A stretch of 64,000 nt of DNA from Olsenella profusa (GCF_016900315.1 NZ_JACSNQ010000006.1:1-64000); one strand, 5' to 3'; positions 40,360-48,556 are shown, numbered from the stretch's first letter. Numbers and translations are program-made. Notes: generated from the sequence alone by a model not told the origin.

Positions 40360-40411
40360 GCTTCCTCCTTAGTGGCCGCGCCGCCCCGACGACCGCGCAG
40401 CCCTCGCACAT

Positions 40412-40436
40412 GCCCATTCATTATGACGCAATGGGC
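40412..40436 (-). promoter_or_regulatory. plsX promoter with operator-like dyad
   Basis: Arms GCCCATT (40412-40418) and AATGGGC (40430-40436) enclose CATAAT, a plausible -10 for leftward transcription. A repressor bound there would block initiation. The sequence does not match the FapR consensus I know; the role is inference. Confidence 0.4.
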
Positions 40437-40444
40437 GGACGCGC

Positions 40445-40492
40445 GTCCTTCTCGCCGTCCTTCTCGCCGTCCTTCTCGCCGTCCTTCTCGCC
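40445..40492. repeat. 12-bp tandem repeat x4: GTCCTTCTCGCC
   Basis: Four perfect head-to-tail copies of GTCCTTCTCGCC, the same 12-mer that is dispersed singly through the window. This shows the motif itself is the amplified unit. It lies in the 502-bp plsX-rpmF gap. Confidence 0.9.
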
Positions 40493-40548
40493 AGCGTCAC
40501 GGCCGCAGCCAGCGTCACGACCCGGCCTGCGCATCACGGCAAGCCGCC

Positions 40549-40755
40549 GTTAGGAATTGGCGCTCCTTAGTTCGTTTGGCCCCCATTTGGTTAGCTTTTG
40601 CCGCACCTTTTGCCCGCGCGGACTAAACATGCCGCGGTTCTTAACGCAGGCGTTGGCCGCCCCGCTCCCGCGGACCAAACATGCCGCTATTCTTAACGCA
40701 GACGTTGATCACCCTATTCCCGCGAACCAAACATGCCGCGATTCCTAACGGAGGC
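40549..40755. repeat. repeat cluster E: 52-bp tandem repeat with an inverted copy
   Basis: Tandem units start at 40618, 40670 and 40722 (period 52): GCGGACCAAACATGCCGCGA followed by TTCTTAACGCAG. The third is cut after about 34 bp. On the left, CCGTTAGGAATTGGCG and TAGTTCGTTTGG (40549-40579) are the reverse complement of parts of the unit, giving inverted halves again. No gene is seen. Confidence 0.75.
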
Positions 40756-40812
40756 AGACCGGACGGGCAGCGCCGTCGAGAAGGACCTCAAGAAGGCCCG
40801 CGACACAGCAAA

Positions 40813-40840
40813 GCGGCCGACCCCGAGGGGCCGGCCGCGG
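40813..40840 (-). terminator. hairpin after rpmF
   Basis: GCGGCCGACCCC and GGGGCCGGCCGC (about 40813-40839) form a strong stem about 22 bp after the rpmF stop; the minus strand continues with TTT. A likely terminator. Confidence 0.6.
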
Positions 40841-40861
40841 CTTCAGCGCTTGTCCCGAGGA

Positions 40862-41041
40862 CTACTCGGTGACGATAACCTCGCGGTCCTTGTAGTAGCC
40901 GCAGTTGGGGCACACGTGGTGCGGGAGCTTGGGGGCGCCGCACTGCGGGCAGACGGAACGCGCCGGGGCCGCGAGCTTGCTGTTGGCCGAACGACGGGTG
41001 TGGGTGGCGCTGCGGCCCTTCTTTTGCTTGGGTACTGCCAT
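40862..41041 (-). CDS. rpmF: 50S ribosomal protein bL32
   Basis: 59 aa, starting MAVPKQKKGRSATHTRRS. The zinc-type Cys pairs CPQC and CPNC (about residues 31-47) mark the C+ form. GAGAGG precedes the ATG by about 8 nt; a TTG two codons earlier is unlikely. It follows the yceD gene, the usual order, though 173 bp with a separate promoter intervene. Confidence 0.96.
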   Translation of the reverse strand: MAVPKQKKGRSATHTRRSANSKLAAPARSVCPQCGAPKLPHHVCPNCGYYKDREVIVTE

Positions 41042-41121
41042 GGTCAAACCTCTCTTGTCACGAACCTACGCCCACGCTCGCGGCGGGGTGCGCATCTATC
41101 GCCAGAATCATGCAAGGCGAT

Positions 41122-41130
41122 ACTATAGCA
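41122..41130 (-). promoter_or_regulatory. extended -10 promoter of rpmF
   Basis: TGC-TATAGT on the minus strand (hexamer 41127-41122). The transcript would begin about 75 nt before the rpmF start. A core GGCGAGAAG copy (41191-41199) lies between it and the yceD gene. Confidence 0.5.
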
Positions 41131-41214
41131 CGCCTCCCGGCAAAGTGCACGCAATCAGCAATTCTTCACTCACGCGCAGGCCGCTGCCCCGGCGAGAAGG
41201 ACTTCGGGCCCCGC

Positions 41215-41838
41215 CTACTCCTCCGTGGAGCCGCCGGCCGCTTCGTCGTCCTTACCAGTCGCGTCGTCGGCGTCGTCCCCGGAGCCGGAGAGGTCGAGCG
41301 CCGCCAGCGCCGCAAACGGCGACGCCTCCATGCGGTCGCGCTCCCGCTCGGCCTCGATCTGGGCGGCGTGGCCGCAGTCCACCTCGTTGAGGTTGGCGCC
41401 GCAGACCGGGCAGAGGCCGCGGCAGTCCTCGCGGCACAGCACCACGAACGGCGTCTCCATCACCAGGGCGGCGAGAAGCGCCCCGGAGAGGTCGATCGTG
41501 CGGTCCGCGGAGACGAGCTCGTAGTCGGCCTCGTCCTCGTCGTCCGCCACGTCGACGGGCTCCTCGAAGAGGTAGTACTCGTCCACCTCGGCGGCGACGT
41601 CGAAGGTCGCCTCCTCGAGGCAGCGGTCGCAGGTGCCCACCACGTGGGCGCGCAGGAGCCCCGTCGCGAGGATTCCCTCGCCGGCGTTGGTGAGCACCAC
41701 GTCGTAGTCCATGCCGTCAGGCAGGGAGAAGTCGTGGTCGCCGAGGGAGTAGCCCTTCTCGTCGAGGTGGCCGGCAACCGACCACGTGTCGCCGGGGTTG
41801 GCGAGGCGGTCGTCGATGGCAATGATGATCGGGTCCAT
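41215..41838 (-). CDS. yceD: YceD/DUF177 family protein
   Basis: 207 aa. The DUF177 core includes GTCDRCLEEA (about 68) and CREDCRGLCPVCGANLN (about 135-152), the conserved Cys cluster of this family. The acidic C-terminus is low complexity. YceD is known to influence 23S rRNA accumulation and is usually found beside rpmF, as here. The ATG lies 8 bp after the stop of the upstream coiled-coil gene. Confidence 0.9.
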   Translation of the reverse strand: MDPIIIAIDDRLANPGDTWSVAGHLDEKGYSLGDHDFSLPDGMDYDVVLTNAGEGILATGLLRAHVVGTCDRCLEEATFDVAAEVDEYYLFEEPVDVADDEDEADYELVSADRTIDLSGALLAALVMETPFVVLCREDCRGLCPVCGANLNEVDCGHAAQIEAERERDRMEASPFAALAALDLSGSGDDADDATGKDDEAAGGSTEE

Positions 41839-41846
41839 CGCAGACG

Positions 41847-42344
41847 CTACCAGGGCACGTTGTTGGTGGTGTTACGCGGGCCGGAGTTCTCGTCGAGCGT
41901 CTGGCGCACGCGCGTGACCGAGCTCGTGAGGCTCTTGAGGTTCTCCTCGAGGTGCGCGAGCACGGTGTCGGCGTACTCCTCGGCGTTGTAGCGGGTGTCG
42001 CGCTCATACTGGGCGGCCTGGTCGCGGATGCCCTCGGCCTGCTGCTGGGCGATGCGCACGATCTCCTGGTCGCCCGCGAGGATCACGGCCTGCTGCTGGG
42101 CGTCGGCGATGATGGAGTTGGCCTGCTGCTGGGCGCGGTCGAGCGTCTCCTGCTCCTCCTTGAGGATGCGGCGGGCGTCCGCGAACTCCTGCGGGAAGAC
42201 GCGGCGAATCTCGTCGAGGATCTCATAGACGTCCTGGGCGTCGATAATCTTCTTGGTGCCGTTGTCCATGATGGGGGACTTGGCCTCGTTCACAATCTGC
42301 TCGAGCTCGTCGACCAAGCTCTCGATTTCCTCACCTGGCTGCAT
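41847..42344 (-). CDS. coiled-coil protein (DivIVA/ATP-synthase-b-like), function unknown
   Basis: 165 aa, almost entirely helical and charged. A central coiled coil (about 55-150) is rich in Gln/Ala/Glu (QQQANSIIADAQQQ, EIVRIAQQQAEG). It has the look of small DivIVA-related or ATPase-stalk-like proteins, but no catalytic motif is visible. It begins the rpmF-proximal operon with AAAGGAAC before the ATG. Direct evidence for function is lacking. Confidence 0.75.
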   Translation of the reverse strand: MQPGEEIESLVDELEQIVNEAKSPIMDNGTKKIIDAQDVYEILDEIRRVFPQEFADARRILKEEQETLDRAQQQANSIIADAQQQAVILAGDQEIVRIAQQQAEGIRDQAAQYERDTRYNAEEYADTVLAHLEENLKSLTSSVTRVRQTLDENSGPRNTTNNVPW

Positions 42345-42401
42345 GTAAGGTTCCTTTCGCGTGACTCATCGGGAGCAGACTCCCCTGGCCCATTCCCTAG
42401 C

Positions 42402-42410
42402 ATGGTAGCA
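42402..42410 (-). promoter_or_regulatory. extended -10 promoter of the 41847 operon
   Basis: TGC-TACCAT on the minus strand, identical to the ileS -10. It would give a leader of about 50 nt. Confidence 0.5.
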
Positions 42411-42496
42411 GATTGCAGGACATATCACGAAACGGCTCGGTGAGTCAACGATTACGCACACGTCTCCCCGCTGCCGGTCGGTGCCAGTCGCTGCCG

Positions 42497-42680
42497 GCGC
42501 GCGGGATTTCGCGGGGTTGCGTGCCTCGGGGTGGGCGCGCGGGATTTCGCGGGGTTGCGTGCCTCGGGGTGGGCGCGCGGGATTCCGCGGGGTTGCGTGC
42601 CTCGGGGTGGGCGCGCGGGATTCCGCGGGGTTGCGTGCCTCGGGGTGGGCGCGCGGGATTCCGCGGGAGTGTGTACTTTG
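42497..42680. repeat. repeat cluster G, left half: 38-bp tandem repeat x5
   Basis: Five copies with a period of exactly 38 bp, GGGATTTC/GGGATTCC at 42503, 42541, 42579, 42617 and 42655, each GCGCGGGATTCCGCGGGGTT followed by GCGTGCCTCGGGGTGG. Copies 1-2 have TTT and copies 3-5 TTC, and the last is degenerate after GCGGGAG. They lie in the 604-bp gap 42345-42948. The open frames encode only repeated Gly/Arg/Ala peptides without a ribosome site, so I do not call a gene. Confidence 0.9.
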
Positions 42681-42835
42681 GGTGCGAGAAGAACGGCGTC
42701 TGTGCGCGGCGCCGCGCACAACCCATGCGATTCAGGCGGCGCGAACGCACAACCCCAGCGATTCCGGCGCAAGGGGCTCGGACGCGGGGCGCGAACGCAC
42801 AACCCCGGCGATTCCGGCGCAAGGGGCGCGCGGCA
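42680..42835. repeat. repeat cluster G, centre and right half
   Basis: GCGAGAAGAACGG (about 42685) and a palindrome CTGTGCGCGGCGCCGCGCAC form the centre. To the right come GCGCACAACCCATGCGATTC, then two copies of GAACGCACAACCCC followed by GCGATTCCGGCGC (42743 and 42793, period 50). Their reverse complement matches the left 38-bp unit, so the halves are inverted. The motif is the one in clusters B and B'. Confidence 0.75.
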
Positions 42836-42948
42836 CGGGGCGCGGCTCGGGCACAGGGCACGGGTCACAGGCGCGCGAGGGCGCGCGAGGCGCTGAGCGG
42901 GTGTCGGACGCGAACGCGCCGCGGGGCGCGCGGCGCCGCGCGCCCGCG

Positions 42949-43461
42949 CTACGAGCGGTAGTGCTCGCGCAGGCGCTCGGCCACGTTGGCGGTCACGAGG
43001 ATGCTCACGTCGGAGCCCATCGAGGCGATCTCGCGCACGATCGAGGAGGAGACGTAGCCGTACTCCGGGCTCGACATGACGAAGACCGACTCGATCTCCG
43101 GCGAGAGGTGGCTGTTGAGGTCGGCCTGCTGCAGCTCGTACTCGAAGTCGGTCATGGCGCGCAGGCCCTTGACCACCCCGCCGGCCCCGATCTGGGAGCA
43201 GAAGCTGACGAGAAGCCCGGTGAAGGGCTGGACGTCGATGTCGTCGGGCAGGCCCTCGAGCGCGAGGGCCTCGCGGATCATCTCCACGCGCTCGTCGAGC
43301 GTGAAGGTGGTGCCCCGCCCGTTCTTGTTGGCCGAGGCCGCCACGGCCACGGTCACGCGCGGGAAGAGCCGGCGCGTGCGGCGGATGACGTCGATGTGTC
43401 CAAGCGTCACCGGGTCGAAGGTCCCCGGAACGACGACGTGCGTAATGGTGTCGGCGCTCAC
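42949..43461 (-). CDS. coaD: phosphopantetheine adenylyltransferase
   Basis: 170 aa from GTG, with GGGAG 6 nt upstream. Nucleotidyltransferase motif PGTFDPVTLGHID (HxGH type), with KNGRGTTFTLDER and the second motif YGYVSSSIVREIA. It makes dephospho-CoA. The GTGA overlap with the rsmD stop couples the two genes. Confidence 0.94.
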   Translation of the reverse strand: MSADTITHVVVPGTFDPVTLGHIDVIRRTRRLFPRVTVAVAASANKNGRGTTFTLDERVEMIREALALEGLPDDIDVQPFTGLLVSFCSQIGAGGVVKGLRAMTDFEYELQQADLNSHLSPEIESVFVMSSPEYGYVSSSIVREIASMGSDVSILVTANVAERLREHYRS

Positions 43462-44045
43462 GCGCGCTCCCTTCCGCCCCGTGCGACCAGCAGGTCCACG
43501 GCGCTGATCCCATGTGTCTTGGTCCTCACCGGCTCGAGGCATGCGCACACGAGCCCGTCCGCCCTGGCGGAGCGCTCGTAGACCACGACGGCCCCCTCGG
43601 CGAGCTGGCCCGTCTTTTCGAGCGCGTCCACGAGCGCGGAGACCCGGGCGGCCTCGACGGCGTACGGCGGGTCGAGAAAGACGACGTCGAAGGGCGCGCC
43701 CGCAAGGCCGCGCGCGGCGAGCGAGAAGACGTCGCCGGCAACCACGCGCACCTCGTCCCGTGCGGCCCCGAGCGCGGCGGCGCTGCGGCGGATGCGCGCG
43801 ACGGCCGGGCGGTCGTGGTCGACGAACGTGGCCCGCGCGGCCCCGCGCGAGAGCAGCTCCAGGCCCATCGCGCCCGAGCCCGCGAAGGCGTCGAGCACGC
43901 TCGCCCCCGTGAGGTCGAGCCCGCGCGCGGAGAGCACCATCGAGGCGATCTGCTCGCGCGTGCGGTCCGTGGTGGGCCGCGTGGTCCCGCGCCCCTCCGG
44001 CGCCTCGATGGCGCGCCCGCGCCACCGTCCCCCGACGATCCTCAT
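43458..44045 (-). CDS. rsmD: 16S rRNA (guanine966-N2)-methyltransferase RsmD
   Basis: 195 aa. The start MRIVGGRWRGR is family-typical, with GAGGAGG upstream. SAM motif I is LDAFAGSGAMGLE and the catalytic motif IV is FLDPPY. It methylates 16S rRNA in the small subunit. It lies between recG and coaD; rsmD-coaD is a widespread pair. Confidence 0.93.
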   Translation of the reverse strand: MRIVGGRWRGRAIEAPEGRGTTRPTTDRTREQIASMVLSARGLDLTGASVLDAFAGSGAMGLELLSRGAARATFVDHDRPAVARIRRSAAALGAARDEVRVVAGDVFSLAARGLAGAPFDVVFLDPPYAVEAARVSALVDALEKTGQLAEGAVVVYERSARADGLVCACLEPVRTKTHGISAVDLLVARGGRERA

Positions 44046-44055
44046 GCGTCCCTCC

Positions 44056-46347
44056 TCATGCCCGTTCCAGCTCGTCAAAGTAGGCGCCGAAGCGGTCGCG
44101 CACCTCGAGCGCCATCGCCCGGTGGGCGGGCGCGGCGAGGCGCGGGTCCTGCCCGGCGAGCTCCCGGGCGTCGGCGTGGGCCGCCTCCACGAGGTCGCGG
44201 TCCGCGTCCAGGTCAGAGATCTCTAGCGAGACCCCGCCGCTCTGGCGGTACCCCAGCACCTCGCCCTCGTGGCGCAGCCTCAGGTCCAGCTCGGCGAGCT
44301 CGAAGCCGTCCGAGGTGGCCTCGAGGGCGGCCAGGCGCTCGCGCGCGCGGCTGTCGCGCCTTGCCGCGCAGCAGAGGTAGACCGTGCCAGGCACGTCCCC
44401 GCGGCCCACGCGCCCGCGCAGCTGGTGGAGGGTCGCCAGGCCGAAGCGGTCCGCGTCGAGAACGACCATCGCCGTGGCGTTGGGCACGTCCACGCCCACC
44501 TCCACCACCGTGGTGGCAACGAGCACCTGCGTCTTGCCGGCACGGAAGCGCTCCATCGCGAGGTCCTTCTCGGCGGCTGACATCCTACCGGTGAGCAGGT
44601 CGGAGCTCACGTCCGGCATGATCTGGCCGCGCAGCTCCTCCAGCATGGAGACGGCCGAGCGGACGCGCGAGCCCCCGGAGCGCAGCGACTCGGGAACGTC
44701 CTCGAGCTCCGAGCCGTCGTCGGCGTCGTCCACGAGCGCGCAGATGACGTAGGCCTGGTGCCCCGCCGCCACGGCGTCGCGGACCGCGCCCCAGGCGAGG
44801 TCGAGGCTGCCCGGCGCGATCACGTGGGTGGTGACGCCGGCGCCGGCGCGCGGGCGGCGGCGGATGCGGGAGAGCTCGACGTCCCCGTAGAGGGAGAGCG
44901 CGAGCGTGCGCGGGATCGGCGTGGCCGTCATGGCCAGGAGGTCGGCGCCGGCACCCTTGCGGCGCAGGGCGGCACGCTGGTCCACGCCAAAGCGGTGCTG
45001 CTCGTCGATGACCACGAGGGTGAGCGCGGCGAACTCGACGCCCTCGGAGAGAAGCGCCGTGGTGCCGAAGGCCACGGTGGTCTCCCCGCGGGCGAGCGAC
45101 CCCTCGGCGAGGGCGCGCTCGTCGGCGGGCGTGGCGCCCGTCACGAGAGCCCAGCTCACGTGCGCCGCGTCGAGCACCGGGCCGAGCTTCTCGGCGTACT
45201 GGCGGGCGAGCACGGAGGTCGGCGCCATGACGGCAGCCTGGGTGCCGGCGTCCGCCACGGCGGCCAGCGCCACCGCGGCCACGGCGGTCTTGCCGGTGCC
45301 GACGTCGCCCAGGAGCAGCCGGTTCATCACGTGCGGGGCCGCCATGTCGGCCAGGATCTCGTCTGCGGCCGTGCGCTGCTCGTCGGTGAGCTCAAAGGGC
45401 AGCGCGGCGAGAAGGGCGCGCTGGTGGGGGCCGTCCGGCACGTGGCAGGTGGGCTCCACGCCGGAGAGCTCGATCTGCCGGCGCGTGAGGAGCGCGAGCT
45501 GCAGGCAGAGCAGCTCGTCGTAGGCGAGCCGACGCCGCGCCTGGCCGGCCGCCTCCATCGAGGACGGGAAGTGCACCTCGCGCAGGGCGCGCGCGAGCGT
45601 CATGAGGCCGTGGCCCGCGGCCAGGCGCGCGGGCAGCCAGTCGGCCACGTCGCCCACGTCGGCCAGGGCGGCCGCCACGATTCGACGCATCCAGGAGGCG
45701 GTGACGCCCTCCCCCACCGGGTGCACCGGCAGCACGCGCGCGTACTTCTCGCCGGGCGATGCCTGAGCGGGCCGGAGTGGACGACCCCCGTCCTCAGACA
45801 GCTTCGCCGGGGCGAGGGACACGCCCCGGCTGCAGAACTGCGGGCGGGGGTCGTCCCCTCCGGCCTCAGACGGCGCGACGGCGGACGCCGCACGCTCGAC
45901 CACCTCGTAGAAGGGGGCCTTCATCTGGCGAAAGCCGTAGGCGAAGGTGACCTTGCCCGAGAGCGCCACGCGGTCGCCGACCCTGACCTGCTCGGCGATC
46001 CAGGGCTGGCGGAAGAACGTGGCCATGAGCACGCCCGTCTCGTCGACCACGGAGAGCTCCACGATCTGCATGCGCGGCTTGGGGCGCTTGAGGTTCACGC
46101 GGTCCACGATGGCCACCACCGTGGCCTCGGAGCCCACGTCGGCGTAGGCGATCTTGGTCACGTGGGTGAAGTCGAGGTAGCGGTGGGGTATGTGGAGCAG
46201 CAGGTCACGCACGCGGCGGATGCCGAGGCGCTCGAGCGCGGCCTCGCGCGCGCCGGAGACGTAGCGCAGCCTCGACACAGAGTCAGAGAGGGCGCAGGTT
46301 CGCTGCGCCCTCTCCGCTGCCGCTGGTATGGCGAGGCGCTCCCCCAC
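44056..46347 (-). CDS. recG: ATP-dependent DNA helicase RecG with an inserted repeat element
   Basis: 763 aa. Wedge/OB domain in the first third, then helicase motifs: LLLGDVGTGKTAVA (Walker A), VIDEQHRFGV (DEQH), MTATPIPRTLALS and QLRGRVGRG (motif VI). It remodels stalled forks. The OB region carries a non-conserved insert of roughly 45 residues (about 165-210, including GGDDPRPQFCSRG and QASPGEKYARV) encoded by a nested inverted repeat at 45763-45869. The start is a GTG with weak support; an internal GTG (VSRLRYVSG) is possible. A perfect 12-bp hairpin lies at 46286-46314 in the first codons. Confidence 0.92.
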   Translation of the reverse strand: MGERLAIPAAAERAQRTCALSDSVSRLRYVSGAREAALERLGIRRVRDLLLHIPHRYLDFTHVTKIAYADVGSEATVVAIVDRVNLKRPKPRMQIVELSVVDETGVLMATFFRQPWIAEQVRVGDRVALSGKVTFAYGFRQMKAPFYEVVERAASAVAPSEAGGDDPRPQFCSRGVSLAPAKLSEDGGRPLRPAQASPGEKYARVLPVHPVGEGVTASWMRRIVAAALADVGDVADWLPARLAAGHGLMTLARALREVHFPSSMEAAGQARRRLAYDELLCLQLALLTRRQIELSGVEPTCHVPDGPHQRALLAALPFELTDEQRTAADEILADMAAPHVMNRLLLGDVGTGKTAVAAVALAAVADAGTQAAVMAPTSVLARQYAEKLGPVLDAAHVSWALVTGATPADERALAEGSLARGETTVAFGTTALLSEGVEFAALTLVVIDEQHRFGVDQRAALRRKGAGADLLAMTATPIPRTLALSLYGDVELSRIRRRPRAGAGVTTHVIAPGSLDLAWGAVRDAVAAGHQAYVICALVDDADDGSELEDVPESLRSGGSRVRSAVSMLEELRGQIMPDVSSDLLTGRMSAAEKDLAMERFRAGKTQVLVATTVVEVGVDVPNATAMVVLDADRFGLATLHQLRGRVGRGDVPGTVYLCCAARRDSRARERLAALEATSDGFELAELDLRLRHEGEVLGYRQSGGVSLEISDLDADRDLVEAAHADARELAGQDPRLAAPAHRAMALEVRDRFGAYFDELERA
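45763..45869. repeat. 107-bp nested inverted repeat inside recG
   Basis: Outer arms run from CTGAGCGGGCCGGAG (45763) through GACGACCCCCG to about 45793, and 45842-45869 on the other side, about 28 bp each. Inner arms GCCGGGGCG (45806-45814) and CGCCCCGGC (45822-45830) are perfect. The core CTTCTCGCC lies just outside (45745-45753). The element reads through in frame. Confidence 0.8.
46286..46314. repeat. perfect 12-bp hairpin at the recG 5' end
   Basis: GAGAGGGCGCAG (46286-46297), a 5-nt loop and its exact complement (46303-46314). It may weaken read-through from fakA or mark a later true recG start. There is no U-run. Confidence 0.6.
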
Positions 46348-46351
46348 GCGC

Positions 46352-48031
46352 CTACTCGATCGAGAAAATCACGGGGTAGAGGGGCTGCTCGCCGCGGTGC
46401 GGGTCGACCTCGAGGTCCGGCTGGGCCTCCTCGATGGCCGCCACGAGCCGGTCGAACGACTCGTCGTCCATGTCCTGGCCGGCGAGGATGGTGAGCGAGT
46501 CGCCCTCCTCCTCGTCCTGCATGCGGTTGATGAGCTCGAGGGTGACCTCCTCGACGGAGCTGCCCACCACCTCGATGGAGTCGTCCTGGATGCCCATGAC
46601 GTCACCGGCGTGGATGGGGCTGCCGTCTGCGGCCTGGGAGTCGCGCACGGCGGTGGTGACCTCGCCGCCGCGGACGTCGGCGATGGCCTCGGTCATCGCG
46701 GCCGCGTTGTCCTCCAGGGAGGCCTCCGGGTCCACGGCGAACATGGCCGAGAAGCCCTGGAGCACGGTCTTGGTGGGGACCACCGCGACCTTGCAGTCCT
46801 CGCAGGCCGAGGCCGCGGCCTCGGCGGCCATGCGGATGTTGCCGTTGCCGGGCAGCACGATGACGTTGTCGGCGTTGGCCTGCTCGATGGCGGAGAGGAT
46901 GTCGGCGGTGGAGGGGTTCATCGTCTGGCCGCCGGAGACCACCACGTCCACGCCGAGCGAGCGCAGAATCTCCTCCTCGCCCGATCCGGCGGCCACCGCC
47001 ACGAAGCCGAGTGCCTTGCGCGGGCCCGCGTCCTTCTCGCCGGCACCGGCCGCGGCGGCCTGGTCCGCGGCGATCTTTGCGGTGCGGTCGTGGGACTCCA
47101 TGTCCATGTTGTGGATGAAGACCTCGTAGACCTGGCCGAACTGGAGCATGTACTCGAGCACGCGGTTGGGCTCGTTGGAGTGGACGTGCACCTTGAAGTC
47201 GGGGTAGGAGCCCACGATGAGCTCGCAGTCGCCGAGGGTGGCCAGGTGGGCCAGGGCCTCGTCCACGTCGAAGGGCTTCTCGGCCTTGAAGAGGAACTCG
47301 TTGCAGTAGCGGAACTCCGAGCCCTCCCAGTCGTCGTTGAGCTCGATGGCCACCTTGGCGGAGACGTCGGCCTTGGCGTCGACGGTGGTCTTGAAGTCGG
47401 TGAGCTCGCCGGACTTGCCCTCGGCGGCGTTCACGAAGGCCTCGAGGAAAACGGCGAAGCCGAAGGCGCCCGAGTCCACCACGCCGTTCTCCTTGAGGAC
47501 GGGCAGCAGGTCGGGCGTGCGGGCGACGGACTCGTAGGCCTCCACCACCAGGGCGTCGAGCATGTCGTGGACGTCGAGCCCCTTGGTCTTCTCGAGCTGG
47601 TCGGCCTTGGCTGAGACGTCACGCAGGACGGTGAGGATGGTGCCCTCGACGGGCTTGCGGACGGCCTTGAAGGCCACCTTGACGCCGCGGCGCCAGGCGT
47701 GGGCGATGTCGGAGGGCGTGGGGTGGTCCTGGTTCTTGGCCTCGACGAGCCCCTCGGCGATGCCGCGCAGGATCTGGCTCGTGATGACACCGGAGTTGCC
47801 GCGCGCGCCCATGAGCGAGCCATGGGTGATCGCCTTGGCGATGTCCTCCATCGAGGCGTCGGCCGGCAGGGCCTCGACCTCCTTGACCACGGTACCGAGC
47901 GTGAGGGACATGTTGGTGCCGGTGTCCCCGTCGGGCACGGGGAAGACGTTGAGTTTGTTGATTTCCTCGGCGCGGTCAGCGACGACCTTCGCTGCCACCG
48001 GGAAGCACGTGCGGATGGTGGTGGATATCAT
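46352..48031 (-). CDS. fakA: fatty acid kinase FakA (YloV/DAK-type)
   Basis: 559 aa. The N-terminal DhaL-like domain has NVFPVPDGDTGTNMSLT and HGSLMGARGNSGVI, which bind nucleotide and metal. The middle and C-terminal domains are those of YloV/FakA. It phosphorylates fatty acids bound to a FakB partner (not in this window). A linker at about 325-340 reads AGAGEKDAGPRKA, encoded by the dispersed core. It follows asp23 directly, the standard yloU-yloV pair. Confidence 0.9.
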   Translation of the reverse strand: MISTTIRTCFPVAAKVVADRAEEINKLNVFPVPDGDTGTNMSLTLGTVVKEVEALPADASMEDIAKAITHGSLMGARGNSGVITSQILRGIAEGLVEAKNQDHPTPSDIAHAWRRGVKVAFKAVRKPVEGTILTVLRDVSAKADQLEKTKGLDVHDMLDALVVEAYESVARTPDLLPVLKENGVVDSGAFGFAVFLEAFVNAAEGKSGELTDFKTTVDAKADVSAKVAIELNDDWEGSEFRYCNEFLFKAEKPFDVDEALAHLATLGDCELIVGSYPDFKVHVHSNEPNRVLEYMLQFGQVYEVFIHNMDMESHDRTAKIAADQAAAAGAGEKDAGPRKALGFVAVAAGSGEEEILRSLGVDVVVSGGQTMNPSTADILSAIEQANADNVIVLPGNGNIRMAAEAAASACEDCKVAVVPTKTVLQGFSAMFAVDPEASLEDNAAAMTEAIADVRGGEVTTAVRDSQAADGSPIHAGDVMGIQDDSIEVVGSSVEEVTLELINRMQDEEEGDSLTILAGQDMDDESFDRLVAAIEEAQPDLEVDPHRGEQPLYPVIFSIE

Positions 48032-48068
48032 CTTCGGAACCTCTATCTTGTCCGTTGTCCGCGGGTGC

Positions 48069-48416
48069 CTAGCGCGCGTTGCGCAGGCCCTCGATGTGCA
48101 CGTGTACGTCGACGTTGTCCAGCTCGGCGATCTGCTTGAGCAGGAACTTCACGGAGCTCGAGAGGTTGCCGACGACGGAGGACATGTTCACGCCCTGCTC
48201 CACGATCACGTGGAGGTCCACGCTCACGCGGCCGCCCGACGCGGCCACGTCGATGCCCTTCCGCAGCCTGAAGGACGGCAGCAGGCGCGCGACGCCGGCC
48301 TGCTCGTCGATCTCGGCCATGCCGACGACGCCGTAGCACTCAAGCGCGGCGTAGCCCGCAAGGTCCGCGATGCAGTCGTTGGACACCCTCAGCGTTCCTG
48401 GTACGGCACCAGACAT
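48069..48416 (-). CDS. Asp23/Gls24 family envelope protein (YloU)
   Basis: 115 aa. Conserved start VSNDCIADLAGYAALECYGVVGM and VSVDLHVIVEQGVNM, split over residues 8-75. Members sit at the membrane or envelope and accompany FakA. GAGAGGAG lies before the ATG. It heads the leftward asp23-fakA-recG-rsmD-coaD run, with TATAAT at 48469-48474. Confidence 0.9.
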   Translation of the reverse strand: MSGAVPGTLRVSNDCIADLAGYAALECYGVVGMAEIDEQAGVARLLPSFRLRKGIDVAASGGRVSVDLHVIVEQGVNMSSVVGNLSSSVKFLLKQIAELDNVDVHVHIEGLRNAR

Positions 48417-48468
48417 GTGGTCTCCTCTCGCTGGCAGTGGCAGTAGGCAATCTGTCAGAATCCAACTG

Positions 48469-48477
48469 ATTATAGCC
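48469..48477 (-). promoter_or_regulatory. -10 promoter of the asp23-fakA operon
   Basis: GGC-TATAAT on the minus strand, a consensus -10 about 55 nt upstream of the ATG. No clear -35. Confidence 0.6.
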
Positions 48478-48556
48478 CATGCTCGGCTGCCGGGGCCGGC
48501 GGCGGGGCGCGGCACCGCTTCCGCAAGCCCCGGCGGCAACGGAGGCGCGGCGGGCG

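Noticed and set aside
42497-42680. CRISPR array
   Set aside because: The 38-bp repeats are contiguous with no unique spacers, and no cas genes are present.
42481-43581. Open frames through the 38-bp repeats giving Gly/Arg/Ala repeat proteins
   Set aside because: The peptide repeats come from the DNA repeat, several frames are open at once, and there is no start signal or recognisable domain.
46286-46314. Intrinsic terminator between fakA and recG
   Set aside because: The hairpin is perfect but has no U-run and lies inside the likely recG coding sequence, so it is listed only as a hairpin.
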